From Psychrobacter sp. ANT_WB68 (lineage in GTDB: Bacteria; Pseudomonadota; Gammaproteobacteria; Pseudomonadales; Moraxellaceae), in contig NZ_VOAZ01000006.1 in the NCBI RefSeq assembly GCF_008369115.1, positions 17,938-81,937 on the forward strand: 64,000 nt of DNA. Reading direction: 5' to 3'. Below are positions 8,799 through 17,966 of this stretch, one piece after another. The notes beneath the pieces are model-generated. The model searched no databases. It was not told the origin of the DNA and saw only the letters and a list, made by a program, of their open reading frames with translations. Position numbers and translations under genes: made by a program. Positions within the stretch are counted from its first letter, which is position 1; each line of letters starts with the position of its first letter.

Positions 8799-9836
8799 TC
8801 AATGAGCAATCGCTGCTTTACGGTCAGCCGGTTTTGCGCGTTTTTTGCCCTTCAATTTACGCGAGAGCTTATTGATGTCATTTAATACCTGGCTATAGCG
8901 TGCTGGGAATACGCGCTGGACAGCATCGATCATTTTGGCATCGTTGCCAATCAAACAGCGTGGCTGATTGGCCGCGGCCGCCTGTAAGATAATCCAAGCG
9001 GCTGCGCTGGCGTCAAATTTTAAGAATTTATTAAAGCTACTGATGGCTTTGCGACCGCTACGCATGCCAAGGTCGCTGATACTGTCGTTACCACGGGCGC
9101 TGTTAGCAATATTGGTTTTGATACCACCTGGGTGAATACAGGTCGCTGAGACGCCACAGCGCTGAATATCTAGCTCTTGACGCAAGCTTTCGGTAAAGCC
9201 ACGTACGGCAAATTTGCTAGCATTATAAGCAGATTGTGACGGCTGCGCGGTCAAACCAAATAAGCTTGAGATATTAATAATATGACCATGCTCGTTAAAC
9301 TGGCGTGCTTTGCTGTCTTTATTGTTTTTAGTCGATTCGCTTTCTTTGACGCTGTTTTTAATCAGTGGTAAAAATGCCTTGGTGCCGTAAACCACGCCCC
9401 AAAAATTGATATCCATGACCCATTCAAGCTCGCTAATACTGCTGCCTTCTACGGTTGAATAAAGCGCCACGCCTGCATTATTAAAGATAAAATTCACTTT
9501 GCCATGCTCAGCCATGACGCTATCAGCCCACGCTTCGACGGCTTTATTGTCTGAGACATCAAGTACGGTGGTGGTGACTTTGATATCATAGCCGACCAGT
9601 AAGTCTTTAGTTTGTGCCAGTTGCTCAGCATTGATATCGGATAGAGCCACATGGCAGCCCATTTTTGCCAAATGAATGGCAAGCTCGCGCCCCATACCAG
9701 AGCCAGAGCCAGTAATAGCAGCGACGTGGTTACGATAATAAGGGCTAATGTCATGGTCTTGATGAGAGGAAAAAGGCAGATGTTGGCGTAGTGAGGTTGC
9801 TATTGCAGAGACATTTCCAGAAACAGTGTTAAGCAT
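8799..9836 (-). CDS. SDR family NAD(P)-dependent oxidoreductase
   Basis: A 345-residue classical short-chain dehydrogenase. The ATG at 9834-9836 is preferred because AAAGGA lies 9 bases before it; an ATG three codons upstream abuts that site. The cofactor motif TGSGSGMG is at residues 42-49, NNAG follows near 122, and the catalytic YNASK is in QSAYNASKFAVRG, with the INISS serine upstream. An N-terminal extension of about 35 residues and a basic C-terminal tail (KLSRKLKGKKRAKPADRK) lie outside the core fold. A charged insertion (ESESTKNNKDSKARQ) precedes the active site. Substrate is not predictable. Confidence 0.9.
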   Translation of the reverse strand: MLNTVSGNVSAIATSLRQHLPFSSHQDHDISPYYRNHVAAITGSGSGMGRELAIHLAKMGCHVALSDINAEQLAQTKDLLVGYDIKVTTTVLDVSDNKAVEAWADSVMAEHGKVNFIFNNAGVALYSTVEGSSISELEWVMDINFWGVVYGTKAFLPLIKNSVKESESTKNNKDSKARQFNEHGHIINISSLFGLTAQPSQSAYNASKFAVRGFTESLRQELDIQRCGVSATCIHPGGIKTNIANSARGNDSISDLGMRSGRKAISSFNKFLKFDASAAAWIILQAAAANQPRCLIGNDAKMIDAVQRVFPARYSQVLNDINKLSRKLKGKKRAKPADRKAAIAH

Positions 9837-9985
9837 GATAAACATTCCTTTGTATCATTAATAGTATTGGTATTTCTACTTTAGCATGATTGATGATAAG
9901 CGCTGATAGCGATTGATAAACGCAGCTGTCATTTTTAACTACTACATTAGCTGCAAGAAATAAAATGAGAAGTAAGCGGACATAA

Positions 9986-10021
9986 AAAAAGTGTCTAGCA
10001 TAATTTACACTAGACACTTTT
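9986..10021. terminator. Intrinsic terminator after clpX
   Basis: AAAAGTGTCTAG pairs with CTAGACACTTTT around an 11-base loop, just past the clpX stop on the minus strand. Confidence 0.8.
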
Positions 10022-10058
10022 ACTTTAATTACAGCTTTAATAAAGCAGATAAGAGCTT

Positions 10059-11372
10059 TTAAGCATCTATCGCTATCTGTTCTGAGTCACCCTTAGAGAA
10101 GGTGATTTCAGGGATTTTACCGTCGTTAATCACTGCTTCATCAACGAGTACGGTCTTAGCATTTTCCATTGAAGGTAGCTCATACATCGTCTCAAGCAGC
10201 GCATTCTCTACGATAGAGCGCAGCCCACGAGCCCCTGTTTTGCGTGCCATGGCTTTTTTGGCGATGGCATCAAGCGCTTCTTTGGTAAAGGTAATGTCAG
10301 CGCCTTCCATATCAAACAGATATTTATACTGCTTAACCAAGGCATTTTTAGGTTCTGTTAATATTTGAACCAACGCATCTTCGTCCAGCTCTGTAAGCGC
10401 AGCCAGTACAGGAAGACGACCAATCAGCTCTGGGATAAGACCAAACTTGATCAAATCTTCTGGCTCTACTTGTTGCAGTAGCTCTGAGCTACGTTTACTA
10501 TCGTCTTTTGAGCTCACATCAGCATTAAAGCCAATACCCGTTTTTTCCGTACGCTGCTGAATTACCTTATCAAGACCGGCAAACGCGCCACCAACGATGA
10601 TTAAGATATTACTGGTATCAACTTGGATCAGCTCTTGCTGTGGATGTTTACGACCACCGTGTGGTGGAATAGCGGCAACCGTCCCCTCGATAAGCTTAAG
10701 CAAGGCTTGCTGCACACCTTCGCCTGAGACGTCACGCGTAATAGATGGGTTATCACCTTTTTTACTGATTTTATCAATTTCATCAATATAGATAATGCCT
10801 TGCTCAGCTTTGCTGACATCGTAATCAGAAGCTTGCAATAGTTTTTGGACGATGTTTTCGACATCTTCACCGACATAACCGGCTTCTGTTAAGGTCGTGG
10901 CATCCGCCATCGCGAAGGGAACGTCGAGTAAGCGCGCCAAGGTTTGCGCCAACAAGGTTTTACCAGAGCCGGTTGGACCAATTAGCAAAATATTACTTTT
11001 TGCCAATTCAACCATAGCATCATCAGCGCCGATTTTGGCTTTTTTGCTGTCATGGGCCAACGTTTGGCTGACTTTTAGGCGTTTATAATGGTTATAAACC
11101 GCAACTGCCAAGGCTTTTTTCGCCGCATCTTGCCCGATGACATATTCATCAAGTTTGGCACGTAGCTCTTTTGGCGTTGGCAGCTTTTTATTGACCCAAG
11201 AGGTATCGATATCGCTATCGTCGTCACTATCTTCGGCGCTGTCAGCAATAAGGTCCGTACATAGCTCAATACATTCATTACAAATATTGGCGTCGTCAGC
11301 GGCAATCAGCTGCTTTACTTCACTTTTTTCTTTGCCGCAAAACGAACACTGCGGGGTGTTATCTTCTGCCAT
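10059..11372 (-). CDS. clpX: ATP-dependent Clp protease ATP-binding subunit ClpX
   Basis: A 437-residue AAA+ unfoldase that feeds substrates to ClpP. Seen: N-terminal C4 zinc-binding domain with Cys9, Cys12, Cys31 and Cys34; Walker A GPTGSGKT at 132-139; the GYVGE pore loop near 164; Walker [10 protein letters not shown] near 194-202; a second pore segment and the sensor-2 region [13 protein letters not shown]. An acidic stretch ([11 protein letters not shown], about 46-56) joins the zinc domain to the ATPase. The gene lies 153 bases after clpP on the same strand in the standard clpP-clpX order. A terminator follows. Confidence 0.98.
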   Translation of the reverse strand: MAEDNTPQCSFCGKEKSEVKQLIAADDANICNECIELCTDLIADSAEDSDDDSDIDTSWVNKKLPTPKELRAKLDEYVIGQDAAKKALAVAVYNHYKRLKVSQTLAHDSKKAKIGADDAMVELAKSNILLIGPTGSGKTLLAQTLARLLDVPFAMADATTLTEAGYVGEDVENIVQKLLQASDYDVSKAEQGIIYIDEIDKISKKGDNPSITRDVSGEGVQQALLKLIEGTVAAIPPHGGRKHPQQELIQVDTSNILIIVGGAFAGLDKVIQQRTEKTGIGFNADVSSKDDSKRSSELLQQVEPEDLIKFGLIPELIGRLPVLAALTELDEDALVQILTEPKNALVKQYKYLFDMEGADITFTKEALDAIAKKAMARKTGARGLRSIVENALLETMYELPSMENAKTVLVDEAVINDGKIPEITFSKGDSEQIAIDA

Positions 11373-11525
11373 ATACAGGCACTCCTAAAATTTAATGCTT
11401 ATCAATATTCTGATTATGGACATCAATGCGAAAGTGCATGGTGCTTGGCTAGCACAGTGCACCTAATATATGTCACTTAGGCATCAGATGTTTCACAGTT
11501 TGTTGGGCGGTTGCTATTAATGCAA

Positions 11526-12203
11526 TTATAAAGAAGCAGGGCGACGTTCTAATACTTCATCAACCAAACCGTATTCTTTGGCTTCCTTAGCATCTAACCA
11601 ATAATCACGCTCAACGTCTTTTTCAATTTTCTCAACCGGTTGACCGGTACGCTCAGCCAAAATCTCATTCAAACGAGCACGAGTTTTCAGAATTTCACGC
11701 GCATTAATTTCGATATCAGTCGCTTGACCTTGCGCGCCGCCTGATGGCTGGTGAATCATCACGCGCGAGTTGGCCAGGGCATAACGTTTGCCTTTTTCGC
11801 CAGCGGCTAATAAGAATGAACCCATGCTATAAGCGCCGCCCATACAAATGGTCGAAACTTCAGGTTTGATAAAGTTCATGGTATCAAAAATAGCCAAACC
11901 AGCACTTACTGAGCCGCCTGGTGAGTTGATATATAAATGGATATCTTTATCAGGGTTTTCTGCTTCTAAGAATAATAGCTGCGCTACAATAAGGTTGGCC
12001 ATATGGTCTTCAACTTGACCGGTCAAAAAGATAACGCGCTCACGTAATAGGCGTGAGAAAATATCAAACGAGCGTTCACCGCGCGCTGATTGCTCAACAA
12101 CCATTGGAACTAAAGCCGCTTGGGGTGCGCTCTGGGCAGTATTGTGCGCACTCATCAACATATCAAAATGCGGGTTAGCAGTGATGCGATCATAATCTGT
12201 CAT
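11526..12203 (-). CDS. clpP: ATP-dependent Clp protease proteolytic subunit
   Basis: A 225-residue serine peptidase forming the tetradecameric proteolytic chamber used by ClpX. The catalytic triad can be placed at Ser126 ([11 protein letters not shown]), His151 (MIHQPSGG) and Asp200 (VERDYWLDA), with the same spacing as in E. coli ClpP. About 30 residues precede the fold and may be a processed propeptide. The ATG at 12201-12203 has AGGAC upstream. It stands between tig (487 bases upstream, separated by a terminator) and clpX (downstream), so clpPX is probably transcribed from its own promoter. Confidence 0.98.
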   Translation of the reverse strand: MTDYDRITANPHFDMLMSAHNTAQSAPQAALVPMVVEQSARGERSFDIFSRLLRERVIFLTGQVEDHMANLIVAQLLFLEAENPDKDIHLYINSPGGSVSAGLAIFDTMNFIKPEVSTICMGGAYSMGSFLLAAGEKGKRYALANSRVMIHQPSGGAQGQATDIEINAREILKTRARLNEILAERTGQPVEKIEKDVERDYWLDAKEAKEYGLVDEVLERRPASL

Positions 12204-12411
12204 AAAGATGTCCTGTTTATAAGTACATAAAGTAAAGAGGTATAGGCTAGTTGTTGGCTAATTTTTTATGGTGGTTATCATTGTAAACATTGCTGTCTGT
12301 TAATAAAAGCTGCCTGTTAATAAAACCCATTCGGTTCAATTAAACGCTCTAAATATCGCTAGCAAGTAGCCAATCATATTCGTGATTCAAGATGGCGCTT
12401 AAAATTTATTA

Positions 12412-12441
12412 CATCTACTTGTTAGAAATAGAAGCTGTCAA
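12412..12441 (-). promoter_or_regulatory. Possible clpP promoter
   Basis: On the minus strand TTGACA (12436-12441) stands 18 bases before TAGATG (12412-12417). The -35 is perfect and the -10 only fair. It lies between the tig terminator and the clpP start, where a promoter is expected. Confidence 0.35.
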
Positions 12442-12612
12442 AAATAGTAGCCGCTAAAAATAATTGAGCTAATGGTAACTTTTTTATTGCAGCAATAGTA
12501 ACTTTTTAATGTGACAAATGATAAATGACTACCTATTAATAAGGCGTCTGTGCCCATTTATCAAGGGCAGTACTAACAAACAATCAATAAAACTCGCTGA
12601 GAAGCCACCAAT

Positions 12613-12645
12613 AAAAATGCCCTAACAAGCTGTTAGGGCATTTTT
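12613..12645. terminator. Intrinsic terminator after tig
   Basis: AAAAATGCCCTAACA pairs perfectly with TGTTAGGGCATTTTT around a 3-base loop. Very strong and symmetrical. Confidence 0.9.
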
Positions 12646-12690
12646 GAAGCAAAATTAGCAATGAATGCCATTCAATGGCAAATTGCTAGC

Positions 12691-14040
12691 TTACATACCT
12701 TGCTGCTGTTGTTGCTGAGCAGCCAATAGGTCTTGGTAGCTGACTTCTTTGTCAGTAACTTTGCCTTGAGCAATCAAATAATCAACCACTTGGTCTTCTA
12801 GAACGACAGACTCAATGTTAGCGCGCTGCTGCTTGTCATTGGTGTAGTATTCGATCACTTCTGCTGGGTCTTCGTAGTTTTCAGCGGCTTCTTTGATGAA
12901 GCTTTCAACACGCTCTTGATCAACTTCTAAGCCTTTGGTGTCGATAACACGAGCAACGATGATGCCAAGACGGGCAGCACGTAGCGCTTGCTCTTCGAAT
13001 AGCTCATTTGGCAGCATGTCTTTATCGAAGCTATCAGCATTGGCACCGAATTGCTGAGAAAAACGTTGCATCATCATGTTGCGTTGACGATCGATTTCTT
13101 GCTCTAGCATGGCGTTTGGTACGTCAAACTCGTTCTTTTCTAGTAGGGCGTCAAACGTTGCTTGTTTTACTTGGCTACGCGCCGCATTTTTGATTTCGCG
13201 TTCCATGTTTTTACGCACGTCTTCTTTTAATTTTTCAACGCCGCCTTCTTTAACACCGAATAACTCAAGAAACGCATCATCAATTTCAGGTAGTTTTGAT
13301 TTTTCAACCAGTTTTACGTTGATTTTGAACTGCGCTTCTTTACCAGCCAAGTTTTCAGCTTGGTAATCTTCTGGGAAAGTTACGTTGATAACTTTCTCTT
13401 CGCCAGCTTTCATGCCTTTGATACCATCTTCAAAGCCTGGAATCATCTGGTTGCTACCGATAACCAGTTTGAAGTCTTCAGCAGAACCGCCTTCGAATTT
13501 CTCGCCGTCAATTGAGCCTTCAAAGTCAAACGTTACTTGGTTGTCTTTGGCTGCTTTACCTTTTTTCTCAACGAATTCTACACGTTGCTTTTGTAGGTTT
13601 TCAATCATGGTGTCAACGTCTTCGTCGCTAACCGTCGCCGTGTGACGCTCAACTTCGATTTCATCAATACCTTGTACGTCGATCTCTGGGAAGATTTCAA
13701 CAGTCGCTTGATAAACCAAGAAATCATCTTCTAGTTTTACGTCGTCGATGTTAGGCATGCCAACGGCACGGATATCTTCAGATTTGATTGCTTCAAAAAC
13801 GGTATCACGGATCACGTCGTTGATGACTTCTTGCTGAATGCCAGCTCCGTACTGTGAACGGATATGTGACATAGGGACGTTACCTTTACGGAAACCGTCA
13901 ATCTTGGCAGTTTTCGCCACTTGACGAATACGGCCTTCAACTTTGTTTTGAATTTTTTCAACGGGTACTTTAACCGTTAGCTGAGTTTCTTTGTTAGATA
14001 GCTTGTTGGTTGTAACTTGTAAATCTGTAGCCATGTTCAT
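12691..14040 (-). CDS. tig: Trigger factor, ribosome-associated chaperone and prolyl isomerase
   Basis: A 449-residue protein. The N-terminal ribosome-binding domain contains [17 protein letters not shown] (the GFRxGxxP signature near residues 50-58); the FKBP-type isomerase domain is around 160-245 ([26 protein letters not shown]); the rest is the helical C-terminal arm that binds nascent chains. The C-terminus ends in a run of six Gln. Two ATGs two codons apart (14040 and 14034) compete as start; AAAGG precedes both. Gene order tig, clpP, clpX is conserved in bacteria, but here a strong terminator divides tig from clpP. Confidence 0.98.
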   Translation of the reverse strand: MNMATDLQVTTNKLSNKETQLTVKVPVEKIQNKVEGRIRQVAKTAKIDGFRKGNVPMSHIRSQYGAGIQQEVINDVIRDTVFEAIKSEDIRAVGMPNIDDVKLEDDFLVYQATVEIFPEIDVQGIDEIEVERHTATVSDEDVDTMIENLQKQRVEFVEKKGKAAKDNQVTFDFEGSIDGEKFEGGSAEDFKLVIGSNQMIPGFEDGIKGMKAGEEKVINVTFPEDYQAENLAGKEAQFKINVKLVEKSKLPEIDDAFLELFGVKEGGVEKLKEDVRKNMEREIKNAARSQVKQATFDALLEKNEFDVPNAMLEQEIDRQRNMMMQRFSQQFGANADSFDKDMLPNELFEEQALRAARLGIIVARVIDTKGLEVDQERVESFIKEAAENYEDPAEVIEYYTNDKQQRANIESVVLEDQVVDYLIAQGKVTDKEVSYQDLLAAQQQQQQGM

Positions 14041-14516
14041 TACACCTTTAGGATTTAATAGTACGTTTGATTGAACAGTACTTAGGGTTAAATAGTAATA
14101 GACAACCGTGCCTCAAAATACGGGCGGGTGTTACCGATTGCCGTTGGAATAAATAGGGGATATGGATAGCGCGCAATTTCGCAGTACGTGCCCGTAACAA
14201 TCGCTGCTGACACAAAAATGAGAAACGCTTTATCTTAATAGACGCTATCTGATATCAATATTAACCGTGAATAGGTCGCATAATAACGCTTTTTGCGCAA
14301 TTATACAGACAAATAACGGCTTTCAACAAAATTTTAAAAGTAGAACAGTATAATCCATCTGTTTATCAAAGTAAAAATTATCTGTTTGCTGTCTATATAA
14401 GGCAGCGCTGCTATCGTCAGTTCAAATAAAATCGCTGGGTTAATATTGTCGTATTATCGGTATTAAAATACCAAAGTATTAAACGGTATCTAATAGACGA
14501 TAAGGTAGGATGGGTT
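14041..14516. other. rdgB-tig intergenic region
   Basis: 476 bases with no gene recognised. It contains the likely tig promoter near 14300 and a small GGTAT/ATACC hairpin at 14459-14472, after the rdgB stop. Confidence 0.4.
14300..14331 (-). promoter_or_regulatory. Likely tig promoter
   Basis: On the minus strand a perfect TATAAT (14300-14305) is preceded by TTGTTG at an 18-base spacing; TTGAAA overlaps it at 15. It lies about 260 bases before the tig ATG, implying a long leader. Confidence 0.45.
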
Positions 14517-15203
14517 TCAGAAGGGTAATAAGTGCAGTTGCGCCAATAATTGCTCAATCGCCTGACCGCGGTGACTGATGCTATTTTTGTCCGCAGCACT
14601 TAAACTGGCCGCCGTCGCCTGCAACTCTGGTAACCAAAACAGAGGGTCATAACCAAAGCCACCCTCACCGTGCGGCGATTCTAAGATCTCGCCGTGCCAT
14701 AAGCCTTGGGCGACAATCGGCAGCGGGTCATTAGCATGGCGCACCATCACCAGTACGCAAACAAATAACCCGTTGATAGGCTTGTTAGCTTGCGCATTGC
14801 GGATAGGTTGCAAGTCAGCGATAAGCTTAGCGTTGTTTTTGGCATCGTTGCCGTGCTCGCCTGCATAGCGGGCAGAGTAGATACCGGGTGCATTGCCCAA
14901 TACTGGCACACATAAGCCTGAATCATCAGCAATCGCAGGTAATCCGCTTGCTCGGCTGGCATGACGGGCTTTAATAATGGCGTTTTCGATAAAGCTTAAT
15001 CCATCCTCGATTGCATCGTCAATATCAAGCTGACCTTGCGGGATAATCGTCACATCCAAATTCGCCTCAGAAAATAAGCGTTTAAATTCAGTAAGTTTGC
15101 CTTTGTTGTTACTGGCGAGCACCCATTGCTTATGTAGCGTAGCTGGTGTTGAATCGGTTGAGGTTGCTTGTGAATGAGTGTCTGTGACGCTAATATGACT
15201 CAT
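14517..15203 (-). CDS. rdgB: dITP/XTP pyrophosphatase, Ham1/RdgB
   Basis: A 228-residue house-cleaning enzyme that hydrolyses non-canonical purine triphosphates (dITP, XTP) to monophosphates. Seen: substrate and metal motif ASNNKGKLTEFKRLF near residues 31-45, then DDSGLCVPVLGNAPGIYSAR, FGYDPLFWLP and the C-terminal SHRGQAIEQL, all standard for Ham1 proteins. The N-terminus has about 25 extra residues rich in Ser/Thr. The start at 15203 has GGACGG 7 bases upstream. It is divergent from sodB. Confidence 0.95.
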   Translation of the reverse strand: MSHISVTDTHSQATSTDSTPATLHKQWVLASNNKGKLTEFKRLFSEANLDVTIIPQGQLDIDDAIEDGLSFIENAIIKARHASRASGLPAIADDSGLCVPVLGNAPGIYSARYAGEHGNDAKNNAKLIADLQPIRNAQANKPINGLFVCVLVMVRHANDPLPIVAQGLWHGEILESPHGEGGFGYDPLFWLPELQATAASLSAADKNSISHRGQAIEQLLAQLHLLPF

Positions 15204-15737
15204 AATATCCGTCCATAAAGGGTTGTTTATCGTGTCGCCTATTATTCTTATATTTTAGCGATGATGGAAAATAGCAAGTAGTCGTTGGAGTTTTGACGCT
15301 GATTGAGTGGTTTGCATCTACATATTCTAGGCTAGCACCAGTTAAATTACCAATTAGCATAACGAATCGATGGTTTATAACATTTGGTAACTGATATTTG
15401 TTGTTACTCTTGCTATAATAGATAACAAGCTACAGTGAATTATATCTTATAGCTTGTGAACTTAAAGTTAATAATAGTTTTAGACTATAATAGTGGCTTT
15501 TAAGTCCATATTTTGGTATTTAAAGGTTTTGGTTTTTAATCATATAATAACTATTAAGTGCTGCACGCTTAAGATGGCTTTCAAATTTAGCGCTTTTTAG
15601 GTCTGGCACAACTTGTGTTAGCCTATTGAGTCATAAATTTCTCTAACAATAAACTAAGCCAATTTAGTCCAACAATTTATAGTGTCCATTTTAAACTATA
15701 CCTAATACTAATGGCTAAACAGCAAGGATAAAATAAT
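15204..15737. promoter_or_regulatory. rdgB-sodB divergent region
   Basis: 534 bases without a gene. On the plus strand TATAAT occurs at 15414-15419 and 15486-15491 without convincing -35 partners. An 8-base inverted repeat, ACAAGCTA (15425-15432) and TAGCTTGT (15450-15457), lies between them and could be an operator or the base of a leader hairpin for sodB. Iron- or redox-responsive control is common for sodB, but no Fur box was identified. Confidence 0.35.
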
Positions 15738-16367
15738 ATGTCAAAGATTACCTTACCAGAACTACCATATGCAAAAGACGCGCTAGAGCCACATATCAGT
15801 GCCGAGACGCTAGAGTATCATCATGACAAGCATCATGCTGCTTATGTCAATAAATTGAACGAATTGCTACCAGGTTCTGGTCTAGAAGACAAAACGCTAT
15901 CAGAAATCATCGTAGCAACGGCTAAAGATGACAGCAAACAAGGTATGTTCAACCAAGCAGCCCAAGTGTGGAACCACACCTTCTATTGGAACTGCATGAC
16001 GCCAGACAATGGCGGTGGCGAACCTACTGGTGATTTGAAAGCTAAAATCGAAGAAGATTTCGGTAGCTATGACAAGTTCCGTGAAGAGTTCAAAAACGCG
16101 GCAATGACTCAGTTTGGTTCAGGTTGGGCATGGTTAGTGGCTGATAAAGTTGGTGGCAAACTGTCTATCGCTAAAACAGCTAACGCTGATACCCCATTAG
16201 CACATGACCAAGTAGCCGTATTGACTTGTGATGTATGGGAACATGCATACTACATCGATTATCGTAACCGTCGTCCTGATTATGTTGACACGTTCCTAGA
16301 TAAGCTAGTGAACTGGGACTATGCAAACGCTAAATATAAAGGTCAAGATGCTGGTGTTGAAGAGTAA
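15738..16367 (+). CDS. sodB: Iron superoxide dismutase
   Basis: A 209-residue cytoplasmic enzyme that dismutates superoxide. Metal ligands can be placed at His28 (TLEYHHDKHH), the histidine in VWNHTFYWNCM, and Asp and His in DVWEHAYYIDYRNRRPDY. The GGGEPTG segment and overall similarity to E. coli SodB point to the iron form. A ribosome site (AGGA) precedes the ATG. It stands alone with its own terminator (16399-16426). Confidence 0.97.
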   Translation: MSKITLPELPYAKDALEPHISAETLEYHHDKHHAAYVNKLNELLPGSGLEDKTLSEIIVATAKDDSKQGMFNQAAQVWNHTFYWNCMTPDNGGGEPTGDLKAKIEEDFGSYDKFREEFKNAAMTQFGSGWAWLVADKVGGKLSIAKTANADTPLAHDQVAVLTCDVWEHAYYIDYRNRRPDYVDTFLDKLVNWDYANAKYKGQDAGVEE

Positions 16368-16398
16368 TCTTTAAAACTTAAGGTTTTGATTAATAAAG

Positions 16399-16426
16399 AA
16401 GGACGCTGAGAGGCGTCCTTTTTTTT
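16399..16426 (+). terminator. Intrinsic terminator after sodB
   Basis: AAGGACGC pairs with GCGTCCTT, followed by a run of eight T. Confidence 0.85.
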
Positions 16427-16465
16427 GGTAATTTTTTAGTAAAAATTTTATTTTAAAATTATGTG

Positions 16466-17038
16466 TTAATTTTTTCTTGCTATATTACTTTCGTAAGGAC
16501 TGCCGTTCCGAGGAATAATGCCTTTTATCATTAATTTTTGATGACCCATTTTTGATGTCTTTATCCATTCATTTTCTTCAATTTCCAGCTTTCTACTCTC
16601 GATAGCTTGCTTATCATCTGATAGAAAATCAGCAATAAGTGGGTGGAAATTGTTATAGCGCTCATAGCCATCAGATCCGTTTTCCAAATCAGCAGCGATT
16701 ACTCTACCTTTACTATAAGTATTAACAGTCAAGAGCCTATCTCCGACTTCTAAACCATGTTCTTCTACAAAACTGACTGGAAATTCCAGTAACGCAATAC
16801 AGTCTAACTCGTCAGTGTAGGCTGCAACAATAAGTGTATTATAAGTTTGTAATACGATGGCTGCTCGACTATCACCAAGTTTTAGATGTTCATCCATCAT
16901 ATCAAGTGGATACCGAAAATTAGCAAATGTTCTTTTAATGAAAGATGGGTTCTTTTTGAATCTCTCTAGCTTTGCTACATTTAAAGATAGCCCACTTGGA
17001 GCAGAAGCAGTTGTATAGCTATCATGGTGCTTTGACAT
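16466..17038 (-). CDS. Unrecognised 190-residue protein
   Basis: I do not recognise a family. The protein is soluble, with no signal peptide or membrane segment. Residues 45-115 look like a beta-rich core (AIVLQTYNTLIVAAYT, DCIALLEFPVSFV, VGDRLLTVNTYSKG), followed by a charged helical region (FLSDDKQAIESRKLEIEENEW) and a basic tail. The repeated pattern of a strand, acidic turn and VGDRLL faintly resembles small beta-barrel domains, but this is only an impression. It lies 68 bases downstream of the DUF72 gene on the same strand and could be the last gene of an ispA-DUF72 transcript. It is convergent with sodB. Confidence 0.7.
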   Translation of the reverse strand: MSKHHDSYTTASAPSGLSLNVAKLERFKKNPSFIKRTFANFRYPLDMMDEHLKLGDSRAAIVLQTYNTLIVAAYTDELDCIALLEFPVSFVEEHGLEVGDRLLTVNTYSKGRVIAADLENGSDGYERYNNFHPLIADFLSDDKQAIESRKLEIEENEWIKTSKMGHQKLMIKGIIPRNGSPYESNIARKN

Positions 17039-17106
17039 TGTTCACTCTATTTAATAAAGGAAAAAATATAACGGCTTTTATAAGCCTCTATTACTATGGG
17101 TAAACT

Positions 17107-17925
17107 TTATAAAATCTCAAACCCAAACTTACCCAACGCCTCTCTTAACATCGCAATATTATAAAACGCATGCGCATTGACGGTGTTTTGAAAGAAGATA
17201 TATAACGTATCAAAATGCTGCCGCTGATTGGCAATCGCTTGCGCCCAGTCGTTCATCTCCGCTTCACTATAGCGATAATCATGACGGTCGGCAGCGCTCA
17301 TTGCATCCCACCAGTTTAGATTATTACCATGCATACGCAGATAGCCAGTACGCTGAGTGAATATCAGCCGTGACGGTGGCAGTCCGCTGACTTTAGGATA
17401 ATCAACGCTGCACCAAATCAGACCTTGCTCGATAAAGCTATCGACCACTTGCGGGGTATGCCAGCCATTATGACGAAACTCAATAGCGAGTGGATAGTCT
17501 TTGAACCAACTAACGAGATTAGCCAAATATAGGCGATGCTCACGGGTACGGTCAAAACCATGCGGGAATTGTAGTAGTAATGGCGCGAGAGCGTTGGCTT
17601 CGATAAGTGGCGTAAGCGCAGTCAAGAAAGCTTGCGCGTGTTCGGCAGTGCCTTTACGTGCATGAGTAAAGTCTTGATGCAGTTTGACGGCGAATTTCAA
17701 TTCACTATTTGCCTCGACATAGGCTTTATTGACCATACCTGCAAAGGCTTTCTGTCCGATAGGCGCGTAAAAGGTACTGTTAATCTCGACCGCACCATAT
17801 TGCTTGGCGTACTCACGTAAAAAGTCAATTTTTTTAGTGCCAGTGGGATACAGCGTACCAAGTAAGTCGGTATCGCTATAACCGCCCGTGCCAAGGTAAA
17901 TACGCGGAGTAGGGGCACTATCCAT
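17107..17925 (-). CDS. DUF72 family protein (YecE-like)
   Basis: A 272-residue TIM-barrel protein of unknown activity. The ATG at 17923-17925 is chosen because AAAGGG lies 8 bases before it; a GTG three codons upstream overlaps that site. Family hallmarks are IYLGTGGYSDTD at the N-terminus, VEINSTFYAPIG, the FAVKLHQDFTH strand, LLLQFPHGF, LAIEFRHNGWH and YLRMHG. The C-terminal YIFFQNTVNAHAFYNI is also typical. It lies 41 bases after ispA on the same strand, so the two are probably co-transcribed. No link between isoprenoid synthesis and DUF72 is known to me. Confidence 0.88.
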   Translation of the reverse strand: MDSAPTPRIYLGTGGYSDTDLLGTLYPTGTKKIDFLREYAKQYGAVEINSTFYAPIGQKAFAGMVNKAYVEANSELKFAVKLHQDFTHARKGTAEHAQAFLTALTPLIEANALAPLLLQFPHGFDRTREHRLYLANLVSWFKDYPLAIEFRHNGWHTPQVVDSFIEQGLIWCSVDYPKVSGLPPSRLIFTQRTGYLRMHGNNLNWWDAMSAADRHDYRYSEAEMNDWAQAIANQRQHFDTLYIFFQNTVNAHAFYNIAMLREALGKFGFEIL

Positions 17926-17966
17926 GTTGACCACCCTTTGCTATTTTTGATAATTAAACTGCTTGG

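Larger units (their letters stand above)
12204..12690. other. tig-clpP intergenic region
   Basis: 487 bases without a gene, holding the tig terminator and a possible clpP promoter. At about 12474-12515 two imperfect copies of GTAACTTTTT, about 35 bases apart, flank an ATTGCAGCAAT inverted repeat. Their meaning is unknown. Confidence 0.4.
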
